From Achromobacter xylosoxidans (GTDB lineage Bacteria > Pseudomonadota > Gammaproteobacteria > Burkholderiales > Burkholderiaceae_B), in assembly GCF_002192695.1 (NCBI RefSeq), contig NZ_MTLG01000075.1, positions 1-64,000 of the forward strand: 64,000 bases of DNA, written 5' to 3'. The position numbers were made by a program, and so were the translations under genes. This document shows, piece after piece, positions 1-11,980 of the stretch. The stretch's first letter is position 1; every line of letters starts with the position of its first letter. The notes below the pieces were generated by a model that did not search any database, was not told the origin of the DNA, and saw only the letters and a program-made list of their open reading frames with translations.

Positions 1-1189
1 CCACCAGGCCGATGGCCAGCACCATGGCCAGCAAGGTCAGCAGGTTCAGGCTGAAACCGAGCGCCAGCATGGCCGCCGCCGCGCCCAGCAGGGACAGCGG
101 GATGCTCAGCACCGGCACGGCCACCGCGCGCAACGAGCCGAGGAACAGGAAGATCACGAGCACCACTTCCAGGCTGGCGATGCCGAACTTGCCGACCACG
201 TTGCCGATCGCGGCATCGATGAAGACCGTGACGTCGTACGGAATCGCCATTCTTGTGCCGTCGGGGAGGTCCAATGCGGCAAGAATCCGGCGGACTTCGC
301 GCGAGATGTCCAATGGGTTGCCGCCAGGTGTCGCCATCACTTCCAGGTACGCGGCGGGCTCGCCATTCATGCCCGCAACCTGGTTGCGGCTTTGTGCGCC
401 GATCTCGACGGTGGCGATGTCTTCCATGCGCACCAGGCTGGGGCCGTGTTTGACGACCAGTTCGCGAAAGCCCTTGACGCTATCCAGGCTGGTGTCGGCG
501 CGTACATTGGTCACGACGAGCGCGTCGCGCAATTGGCCGGGCGCGGCCTGGTAGTTGTTGTCCCGGATCGCGGCCTCGACGTCGGCTGCCGTGATGCCGT
601 GCGCGCCCATGCGCAGCGGGTCGAGCCAGATGCGCATCGACAGCGCCTGTCCGCCCAGCACGTTCACGGCAGCCACGCCGTCCACGGTGCTCAGCATGGG
701 CTTGGCCACGCGCATCAGGTAGTCCGTGATACCGGTTAGGGGCTGGCCCGCCGGCGCGGAGAATCCGGCGTAGACCACGCCGATGGCGCCGGGAGACTGC
801 CGCACGACCACCGGGTCGTAGGCATCTTGCGGCAGCAAATAGCGCACTTCGTTGACCTTGGCCAGGACCTCGGTCAGGGCGGTGTCGGAGTTCGCGTTCA
901 GCCGCAGGTAGGCGTTGATGGTGCTGCGTCCTTGCTCGGACGACGAGGTCAGGTACTCCACGCCTTGCGTGGTGGCGACGGCTTGCGCCAGCGTGGCGGT
1001 GACAAAGCCTTGCATCAGGTCCGGGGAAGCGCCGGGATACTCGGTGGTGACGGTGACCACGGCGCTCTCGATGCGCGGATACTGGCGCAGCGGCAGATCC
1101 AGCAGCGCGCGCAGGCCGACCAGGGCAATCAGCAGGGCGAACGCCGTGGTGAGGATCGGGCGGCGGATGAAGAAATCGGTGAATGACAT
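1..1189 (-). CDS. RND efflux permease, N-terminal part (runs off window)
   Basis: Inner-membrane proton-driven pump subunit of a tripartite efflux system. About 396 N-terminal residues are present and the rest lies beyond base 1. Translated from ATG at 1189 it begins MSFTDFFIRRP, followed by the first membrane helix and the LPLRQYP and YPGAS segments typical of AcrB/MdtB-like (HAE-1) pumps. The downstream part covers the first porter domains and enters the second group of membrane helices. It lies 6 bases downstream of its adaptor gene on the same strand, so the two form an operon. The substrate cannot be told from the sequence. Confidence 0.92.
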   Translation of the reverse strand, partial: MSFTDFFIRRPILTTAFALLIALVGLRALLDLPLRQYPRIESAVVTVTTEYPGASPDLMQGFVTATLAQAVATTQGVEYLTSSSEQGRSTINAYLRLNANSDTALTEVLAKVNEVRYLLPQDAYDPVVVRQSPGAIGVVYAGFSAPAGQPLTGITDYLMRVAKPMLSTVDGVAAVNVLGGQALSMRIWLDPLRMGAHGITAADVEAAIRDNNYQAAPGQLRDALVVTNVRADTSLDSVKGFRELVVKHGPSLVRMEDIATVEIGAQSRNQVAGMNGEPAAYLEVMATPGGNPLDISREVRRILAALDLPDGTRMAIPYDVTVFIDAAIGNVVGKFGIASLEVVLVIFLFLGSLRAVAVPVLSIPLSLLGAAAAMLALGFSLNLLTLLAMVLAIGLV

Positions 1190-1195
1190 GGCGTC

Positions 1196-2305
1196 TTACT
1201 CTCCCGCCAGGCGCGGACGGACGGCGGCGCCGTCGTGCAGGTTGATCTGGCCGGCGACGACCACCAGATCGCCGTCGCGCAGATCCGTGCCCGATAGCGC
1301 GACCTTGCCGTCCTGGCTTGCGCCGGTCTGCACGGAAACGAGGCGGACGCGGGCCGGGTCGTCATTGCGCATGGCGTATACCGTTGCGCCAGACAAGGTG
1401 CTCTGGACGGCCTCGGCCGGCACGGTGAGCGTGGCGGGGCCGGCGGGCAGCGACACGCTGACCTGGGCGTAGGCGCCGGGCCATACGCGGCCAGCCGCGT
1501 CCGGCGCAAGCGTGGCGCGCACCCTCAGCGCGCGGTTGCCGGCGTCGACCTGGGGATCGAGGGCGGACAGCTTGCCCTTCAGTTGCTCCTGTCCGCCGCC
1601 CGCGCTGGCGACGGATACGTCGAGTCCCGGCTGCAACACGCCGGCATGCCGGTCCGGCACGGTGAAATCCACATGCAGCAGGCGGGTGTCGGTCAGGGTG
1701 GCGATGGGCGTGCCTGCCTCGACGTACTGCCCCAGGTTGACCAGCCGCAACCCCAGCGTGCCCGCGAACGGCGCGCGCACCAGGCGCTGGGCCAGGTCTT
1801 CTTCTGCCTGCGCGACCAGGGCTTTGGTTTCGGCGTGCTGCGCCGCGTGCTGTTCGTACTCGGCACGCGACATGGTTTGTCCGAGCAGCCGTTTGGCGCG
1901 GTCCAGGTTGGCCTGGGCCAGCGCGGCCGATGCGCGGTGGCGATCGAGCTCGCGGCGCACGGGCCCGTCATTGATCTGCACCAGCGGCAGCCCGGCCGCT
2001 ACCGATTGGCCGCTGGTGAAATGAATGGCGGTGACGCGCCCCGCGACCTCGGGTGCCACCAGCACTTGCTGTTCGGCCACGACGGTGCCGATGGCTTGCA
2101 GCGTGGCGGGCAGCGCTTCAGCCCGGACGGGCGCCACCACGACAGGGACGGGCGCAGCTGCGCCGGCCGGCGCGGCTTGGGCTGTGGCCTTGCGCTGCGT
2201 GTCGTAGAGGTAGAGGCCGCCGATGGCGGCAAGCACGAGCGTGGCGGTCAAGGCCAGCTTGCGGCCGGCTGTGCGCCGCGGCGCAGGATTCGGGTTCTGA
2301 GACAT
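1196..2305 (-). CDS. RND efflux periplasmic adaptor subunit
   Basis: Membrane-fusion protein linking the inner-membrane RND pump to an outer-membrane channel. The 369-residue protein starts MSQNPNPAPRR; an in-frame ATG 21 bases upstream is possible. It has an N-terminal membrane anchor at about residues 17-34, then the split lipoyl/biotinyl-like domain (the VVAPVRAEALPATL and VAPEVAGRV stretches), an alpha-helical hairpin rich in Ala, Gln and Glu around residues 125-170, and beta-barrel and membrane-proximal domains. It is first in the operon with the pump gene. It has no lipobox, so it is anchored by the helix rather than by lipid. Confidence 0.92.
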   Translation of the reverse strand: MSQNPNPAPRRTAGRKLALTATLVLAAIGGLYLYDTQRKATAQAAPAGAAAPVPVVVAPVRAEALPATLQAIGTVVAEQQVLVAPEVAGRVTAIHFTSGQSVAAGLPLVQINDGPVRRELDRHRASAALAQANLDRAKRLLGQTMSRAEYEQHAAQHAETKALVAQAEEDLAQRLVRAPFAGTLGLRLVNLGQYVEAGTPIATLTDTRLLHVDFTVPDRHAGVLQPGLDVSVASAGGGQEQLKGKLSALDPQVDAGNRALRVRATLAPDAAGRVWPGAYAQVSVSLPAGPATLTVPAEAVQSTLSGATVYAMRNDDPARVRLVSVQTGASQDGKVALSGTDLRDGDLVVVAGQINLHDGAAVRPRLAGE

Positions 2306-2496
2306 GAGGCCCATTCGAATGGTCAATGTAGCTGCGCTAAATGCGCAGATGGCGGGATTCGCAATGGTAGGGAGGGGTTTCCCCTTAGGGAAACGATAAG
2401 TTCTCTGTCGTGGAGTTAGTTTTTCTTATCTCTAAGAGAGTGCGTGCGCGGCGCTGCACGGCGCGCTCGCGCATTTGCGGTCTAAGATCCGTACCC

Positions 2497-3123
2497 ATGC
2501 CGACCACCACCATCGACGCGCACCCGCTGTTCAGGCTGCGTGGCATCTATAGCGAACGTCTCTCTCCCCTCAGCCTGGATCTCGCCGCGGGCGAGTGCGC
2601 CGCCATCATGGGGCCTTCGGGCTCGGGCAAGTCGCTGCTGCTGCGCCAGGCGGCCGACCTGGATCCCGGGCATGGCGAGGCCCTGCTGGACGGCCGGCCG
2701 CGCTCGGGCATGCGGGGCTACGAATGGCGCCGGCAGGTCATGTATTGCCAGGCCGAGGCCGGCTGGTGGGATGACCTGGTCGCGCCGCATTTCGCGGACC
2801 GCGCCCGCGCCGAGCCCATCATGCAGCGCCTGGGGCTGCCCACCGACAAGCTGGACGCGCTGGTGCACGAGCTGTCCACGGGCGAACGCCAGCGCCTGGG
2901 CCTGGTGCGCGCCTTGGCGCTGGCGCCGCGCGTGTTGCTGCTGGACGAGCCGACCGCGGCGCTGGACCAGGCGGCCACGGACAAGGTCGAAGAGGAACTG
3001 CGGCGCTACCTGGATGGCGGGGCCGCGATCTTGATGGTGACCCACAGCCCGGCCCAGGCCGAACGGCTGGCGCGGCGGTCCTGGCGCATGGCAGAGGGCA
3101 GGCTGGAGCCGCTATGGACGTGA
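2497..3123 (+). CDS. fetA: ABC transporter ATP-binding protein, FetA/YbbL-like
   Basis: Cytoplasmic ATPase of a two-gene ABC exporter. The 208-residue protein has Walker A GPSGSGKS at residues 39-46, the ABC signature LSTGERQR, Walker B VLLLDEPT and the switch VTHS. The ATG at 2497 was chosen; the frame is open further upstream, but that part is Arg-rich and unlike the family. It overlaps the following permease gene by 10 bases, so the two are translationally coupled. The partner belongs to UPF0014/FetB, which in Escherichia coli works with FetA in iron export under oxidative stress. The iron role here is by homology only. Confidence 0.85.
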   Translation: MPTTTIDAHPLFRLRGIYSERLSPLSLDLAAGECAAIMGPSGSGKSLLLRQAADLDPGHGEALLDGRPRSGMRGYEWRRQVMYCQAEAGWWDDLVAPHFADRARAEPIMQRLGLPTDKLDALVHELSTGERQRLGLVRALALAPRVLLLDEPTAALDQAATDKVEEELRRYLDGGAAILMVTHSPAQAERLARRSWRMAEGRLEPLWT

Positions 3124-3911
3124 TCAAGCTGCAGGCCACGGATCTGGCCATCGCTTCCTTGCTGGTGCTGCTCAGCGCCGGCATCTCCTTCGCCTTGCGC
3201 TTGAACCTGCAGCGCCAGGTGTTGTGGGCGGCGCTGCGCACGGTGGTGCAGCTGCTGCTGGTCGGGCACATCCTGCGCATCGTGTTCGCGCACGCGGCGC
3301 CCTGGCTGACGGCGCTGGTGGTGGCGGTGATGATGGCGCTGGCGGCCAGGGAGGTCGCGGCGCGGCCCAGGGCCAGGCTGACGCAACGCGGCAACGGCTG
3401 GGTCGGCGCGATGGCGGTGGCGGGGACCACGGTCATCACGGTGTTGTTCATCCTGAATACGGCGCTGCGCCCGGATCCCTGGTATGACCCGCGCTACACC
3501 ATTGCGCTGATCGGCATCGTGCTGGGCAGTGTGCTCAACGCCGCCAGCCTGGCGCTGGACGGCGTATTGTCCGGCGCCAGGCGGGAGAAGCTGGCGATCG
3601 AGGCCCGGCTGGCGCTGGGCGCGACCGTGCACGAGGCGTTTTCCTCCCTGCTGCGCGAGTCCGTGCGGCGCGGCATCGTGCCCAGCGTCAACCAGATGTC
3701 GGCCGCCGGCATCATCACGCTGCCGGGCATCATGACCGGGCAGATCATTGCCGGCATGGATCCCATAGAGGCCGCCAAGTACCAGATCCTGCTGATGTTC
3801 CTGCTGTGCGGCGCCAGCGGCATGGCGGCGATGGCCGCGGCCTATGGCGCCATGCGCCGGTTGACGGACGAGCGCGGGCGGCTCAGGCTGGATCGGCTGC
3901 ATCCGGCCTAG
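3114..3911 (+). CDS. fetB: ABC transporter permease, FetB/UPF0014 family
   Basis: Integral membrane partner of the preceding ATPase. It has 265 residues and about seven hydrophobic segments, the expected size for the FetB/YbbM family. A characteristic conserved block near residues 180-220 contains VRRGIVPSVNQM, GIITLPGIMTGQI and AGMDP. The start overlaps the end of the ATPase gene. The predicted role is export of iron, by family membership. Confidence 0.88.
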   Translation: MDVIKLQATDLAIASLLVLLSAGISFALRLNLQRQVLWAALRTVVQLLLVGHILRIVFAHAAPWLTALVVAVMMALAAREVAARPRARLTQRGNGWVGAMAVAGTTVITVLFILNTALRPDPWYDPRYTIALIGIVLGSVLNAASLALDGVLSGARREKLAIEARLALGATVHEAFSSLLRESVRRGIVPSVNQMSAAGIITLPGIMTGQIIAGMDPIEAAKYQILLMFLLCGASGMAAMAAAYGAMRRLTDERGRLRLDRLHPA

Positions 3912-4100
3912 GAAGCGGCTTTTTTTCCGGAAATTTCATGAAAGCTTGACGCGCGCTTGGCGATACTGCGCGCAATCTTGCATTTTCCTGAACCTTTTCC
4001 GGATCCTCATGCCACTTGCGTCCCGTTCCGTAGTCCCCCCGCCGCAGCGTGCTTCCTGCGCGTGCCGCCTCCCGGCGCGCGTCTTGCGGGAGCGCCGGGC

Positions 4101-5723
4101 ATGAGCGATACCGTGGCGACTTCCATGAGACTGCCGGCGAGCCGCACTGCCTGGCCCGGCTGGCTGGTGCTGGCCTGCCTGGCGCTATGGCTGGGCGCGC
4201 TGGCCTGGGCCCGCTGGCTGACCTTGCCCGACGAGGGCCGTTACGCCGGGGTGGCCTGGGAGATGCTGCGCAGCGGCTCGCCCATGGTGCCGCTGCTGGA
4301 CGGCATGCCGTATTTCCACAAGCCGCCGCTCTACTACTGGCTGGCCCAGATCAGCTATGCGCTGTTCGGCGTGCATGAATTCAGCGCGCGCTTGCCGTCG
4401 GTGCTCGGCGCCTGGAGCGCGGGCGCGGGGCTTTACGCCTTCGTGTCGCGCTACCGCGATGTCGCGCAGGCGCGCTGGGCGGTGGCGATCCTGGGCATGA
4501 TGCCGCTGTTCTTTGGCGCCGCGCAGTTCGCCAACATGGACATGCTGGTGGCCGGCATGATCACGCTGTGCGTGCTGGCCGCGGCCGATACCGCCTTGCG
4601 GCGCGCCGCCGGACGGCCGTTCCGGGCCATGTCGGTGGCCACGGGCGTGCTGGCGGCGCTGGCGGTGCTGGCCAAGGGGCTGATCGGGCTGGCGCTGCCC
4701 GGCGCCATCGTGCTGGCCTGGCTGCTGCTGCGGCGTGATTGGCCAGGCGTGCGCGCCTTGCTGTGGGTGCCGGCCTTGCTGGTCTTCGCGGCGGTGGCGG
4801 CGCCGTGGTTCTGGCTGATGGAGCTGCGGTACCCCGGTTTTTACCAATACTTCTTCGTCTATCAGCAGTTCGAGCGCTTTTCGCAGAGCGGTTTCAACAA
4901 CGCGCAGCCGTTCTGGTTCTACCTGCCCATCGTGGCGGGCCTGGCGCTGCCATGGTCGATCTGGGCCGTGTCGATCTTCAAGCCGGCATACTGGCGCGAG
5001 ACCGACCCGCAGGGCCTGCGGCGCCTGGCGGCGATCTGGATGGCGGTCGTGATCGTGTTCTTTTCGATTCCGCATTCCAAGCTGATCGGGTATGTGCTGC
5101 CGGTGTTTCCGCCGCTGGCGTTCCTGGTCAGCGAGCGTATCGCGCCCGCCTGGGCGGCGGGCAAGCGCCGCGGCGTCTGGATCGCCGCCGGGGTGTCGGC
5201 GGTGATCTGCCTGGCCGCGGTTGTCGTTGCGGCGTCGAATCCGCGCGGCAGCGCGGGGCCACTGGCGCGGGAACTGCGCCAGGAAATGCAGCCGCAAGAC
5301 ATACATGTGTCGCTGCATGCCTTGCCCTTCGACCTGGGTTTCTATACCCAGGCCCGGGAGCCCGCCTGGATCGTCGACGACTGGCAGAACCCCGATATCC
5401 CCAAGCGGGACAACTGGCGCAAGGAGCTGTATGACGCGGCGCAATTCGATCCGGCCACGGGCAAGCGCGTGCTGATAGGCGCCGAGGATCTGCGCCAGCG
5501 CATCTGCGAGGCTGCGGACGGAGCACGTTTCTGGATTTGGGGCGAGAAGGATGACGGTGGACGATACCCCGTACTCAATGGGGTGGCCGCGCGGCTTGCA
5601 AACGAGAAGCGGACCATTTGGCGCATCGACGTGGACGCGGCGTTCCGTCAGCGTGCGTGCGCCGGCATTCCGTTCACGAACCCCGCGCTGAATCCGCCCC
5701 CAGCGCCGCAGCCCAAGCCCTGA
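4101..5723 (+). CDS. ArnT/PMT-type glycosyltransferase family 39 membrane protein
   Basis: Lipid-linked sugar transferase of the inner membrane, family GT39/GT83 (PMT_2-like), 540 residues with about 12 hydrophobic segments and a C-terminal periplasmic part. The periplasmic acidic motif LPDEGRYAGVAWEML follows the first helix, as in ArnT, where it forms part of the active site. PYFHKPPLYYWL is a second conserved family motif. The ATG at 4101 (MSDTVATS) was chosen because the upstream open frame is not membrane-protein-like. It may act on lipid A or another envelope glycan; the donor sugar is unknown. Confidence 0.85.
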   Translation: MSDTVATSMRLPASRTAWPGWLVLACLALWLGALAWARWLTLPDEGRYAGVAWEMLRSGSPMVPLLDGMPYFHKPPLYYWLAQISYALFGVHEFSARLPSVLGAWSAGAGLYAFVSRYRDVAQARWAVAILGMMPLFFGAAQFANMDMLVAGMITLCVLAAADTALRRAAGRPFRAMSVATGVLAALAVLAKGLIGLALPGAIVLAWLLLRRDWPGVRALLWVPALLVFAAVAAPWFWLMELRYPGFYQYFFVYQQFERFSQSGFNNAQPFWFYLPIVAGLALPWSIWAVSIFKPAYWRETDPQGLRRLAAIWMAVVIVFFSIPHSKLIGYVLPVFPPLAFLVSERIAPAWAAGKRRGVWIAAGVSAVICLAAVVVAASNPRGSAGPLARELRQEMQPQDIHVSLHALPFDLGFYTQAREPAWIVDDWQNPDIPKRDNWRKELYDAAQFDPATGKRVLIGAEDLRQRICEAADGARFWIWGEKDDGGRYPVLNGVAARLANEKRTIWRIDVDAAFRQRACAGIPFTNPALNPPPAPQPKP

Positions 5724-5740
5724 ACCGCGGCGCATGAAAA

Positions 5741-5775
5741 AAGGCCGGCTGCCCGAGGGCAGCCGGCCTTTCCTT
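5741..5775. terminator. Bidirectional rho-independent terminator between glycosyltransferase and icd
   Basis: A perfect 14-bp inverted repeat lies at 5741-5754 and 5757-5770. It is preceded by a run of six A on the plus strand, which gives a U-tract for the minus-strand icd transcript. A short pyrimidine run follows on the plus side. It sits between convergent genes and can serve both. Confidence 0.88.
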
Positions 5776-5794
5776 GCCGCCATGCGGCAGGCGC

Positions 5795-9988
<4,194 letters not shown>

Positions 9989-9992
<4 letters not shown>

Positions 9993-11053
9993 ACGGGCGC
10001 CGGCCATCAGCAGCATCGCTCGCAGCGCCCGCGGCGCTGCTGGGCGACATTCGGGCACTGATCGAGGCGGCGCGCTTGCGCGCCGCCTCGACGGTGAATA
10101 GCGAGCTTACGATGCTCTACTGGCGCATCGGCCAACGCATCCACACGCAGGTCTTGGACAGGCGCCGGGGCGCCTACGGCAAGGAAGTTCTGCCCACCTT
10201 GGCTGCGCAGTTGGTGGAGGAGTACGGCAGCAGCTTTGCAGAGCAGAACTTGCGCCGCATGGTGCAGTTCGCCGCCACCTTCCCCGACGAGCGAATTCTC
10301 GTATCACTGATACGAGAATTGAGCTGGACGCACTTCATCGCCCTGATGCCGCTGAAAGACCCGCTCCAGCGGGACTACTACGCACAGATGGCCAGCACCC
10401 AACGCTGGAGCGTGCGGACGCTGCGCGAGCGTATCGACTCGATGCTGTACGAGCGCACGGCGCTTTCCCAAAAGCCGGAAGAAACCATAGCGCAGGAGTT
10501 GGCGACCCTGCGCGATGCGCAGCGCATGTCGCCGGCCCTGGTCATGCGCGACCCGTACATCCTCGACTTCCTGGGCCTGCGGGACACTTGGCAGGAAGGC
10601 GACTTGGAAGCGGCGATCATCCGTGAAATGGAGTCCTTCCTGCTGGAGCTGGGCGCGGGCTTCTCATTCGTCGCCCGGCAGAAGCGCATTCCGATCGACG
10701 ACGAGGATTTCCACCTTGACCTTCTGTTCTACAACCGCAAGCTGCGGCGGCTGGTTGCGGTGGAGTTGAAGGTAGGTGACTTCAAGGCGGCCTACAAAGG
10801 GCAGATGGAGCTTTACCTTCGGTGGCTAGACAAGCACGAACGGGAGCCGGAGGAAGCCTCGCCGCTCGGGATCATCCTTTGCACCGGCAAGAAGCGCGAG
10901 CAGATCGAATTGCTGGAGCTGGACAAGTCCGGCATCCACGTTGCCGAGTATCTGACCGCCTTGCCGCCGAGGGGCGTGCTGGTGGAGCGGCTGCAACAGG
11001 CAACGCAACGGGCGCAGTTGCAAATCGAGCAGCGCAAGACGGACAACGAGTAG
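9989..11053 (+). CDS. YhcG-type PDDEXK nuclease family protein (DUF1016)
   Basis: A 354-residue protein with an N-terminal DUF1016 helical domain (about 20-170; LYWRIGQRI and ELSWTHFIALM are characteristic). A C-terminal PDDEXK-like nuclease domain holds the motif IDDEDFHLDLLFYNRKLRRLV and then VELKVGDFKAAYKGQM, which supplies the acidic and lysine active-site residues. The ATG overlaps the integrase stop (ATGA), so the two are translated together. YhcG proteins are associated with DNA damage or defence, but a role in integration or in ICE stability is also conceivable from the coupling. Confidence 0.9.
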
Positions 11054-11404
11054 TCCTGTCCCAAGCAGTCGGGCGTCCCGGCGTGCCGCCGTCGCGCTGT
11101 CGTGCTGCGCATCGAGCTTCGCTGCGCGAGTCTCGCCCCTGTCGGGCTTCCATCACTGACGCCTCCGTCCCGGCTCGTTGATCCGGGCCTGCGCGCTCCG
11201 CTTGCCAAAAATCGACTCTGTGCAGTGGGCGGGTGTGGGCGGTCTTGCTGTTCCCTTCACCGTATCACGGCGTTCTCGCCGTCAAGGGCGGCGCGCGCCA
11301 TGCGCGCTTGCGTCCTGGCGGCCGTCTGCGACCCCTGACTGCTTGCGCTGCGCCGTGCTGCCGCCGGTTCCGGGCAATTCCGCCCGAGCAACCGGAGCAC
11401 GATC
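11054..11404. other. Non-coding GC-rich spacer with a dispersed ICE repeat
   Basis: No credible gene in 351 bases. Bases 11147-11206 resemble 14428-14488 on the same strand (ACTGACGCC, then CCGGC, then GGGCCTGCGCGC and CGCTTGC). The end of the spacer carries the radC upstream region. Confidence 0.5.
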
Positions 11405-11914
11405 ATGTCGCAACTGTCCTTTCCCTCGTTCGATTCCTGTCTGCTGGTGCGCGACGCGCACGGGCGCTATCTACCGGCATCGGCCGACGACATTCTGGAA
11501 GCTGCGCGCCAGGTCATTGACCGGAAAATGCGGCGCGGAGCAGAGTTCACTTCGCCGGCGGCGGTCAAGGAATACTTGCGTACAAAGTTGGCCAGCTTCG
11601 AGCATGAGGTGTTCGTAGTGCTGTTCATGGATACGCGCCATCGTCTGATCGAATACAGGGAGATGTTCCACGGCACTATTGACGGTGCGTCGGTGTATCC
11701 GCGCGAAGTGGTCAAGGAGGCGCTGCGGCTCAATGCGGCGGCGGTCGTCGTTTCGCACAACCATCCGAGCGGAAACCCCGAGCCGAGCGCGGCTGACCGG
11801 GCGCTGACCCAGCGGCTCAAGGAAGCGTTGGGTCTGGTGGACGTGCGCGTGCTCGATCACATCATCGTTGCGGGCAACGAAACGGCATCGTTCGCCGAGC
11901 ATGGGCTGATCTAG
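11405..11914 (+). CDS. radC: RadC-family JAB-domain protein
   Basis: A 169-residue member of the RadC/DUF2466 (JAMM metalloprotease-fold) family, which is shorter than chromosomal RadC because it lacks the N-terminal helix-hairpin-helix part. The metal-site motif SHNHPSG at residues 117-123 and Asp131 in EPSAAD are present, with candidate Glu66 or Glu68. Such short RadC proteins are standard in ICEs and genomic islands, and their biochemical role is unsettled. A good terminator follows directly. Confidence 0.92.
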   Translation: MSQLSFPSFDSCLLVRDAHGRYLPASADDILEAARQVIDRKMRRGAEFTSPAAVKEYLRTKLASFEHEVFVVLFMDTRHRLIEYREMFHGTIDGASVYPREVVKEALRLNAAAVVVSHNHPSGNPEPSAADRALTQRLKEALGLVDVRVLDHIIVAGNETASFAEHGLI

Positions 11915-11917
11915 CCC

Positions 11918-11938
11918 AAGGGGCTTCGGCCCCTTTTT
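11918..11938 (+). terminator. Rho-independent terminator after radC
   Basis: Stem AAGGGGC / GCCCCTT around a TTCG tetraloop (11925-11928), followed by T residues. It begins 3 bases after the radC stop codon. Confidence 0.9.
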
Positions 11939-11980
11939 GCTGCGCCTGGTGGCATAGCTATGGCCCTCGCGGCCTGATGC

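Noticed and set aside
4185-5783. 532-codon minus-strand frame opposite the glycosyltransferase
   Set aside because: Arg/His/Gln-rich shadow of a clear membrane protein gene.
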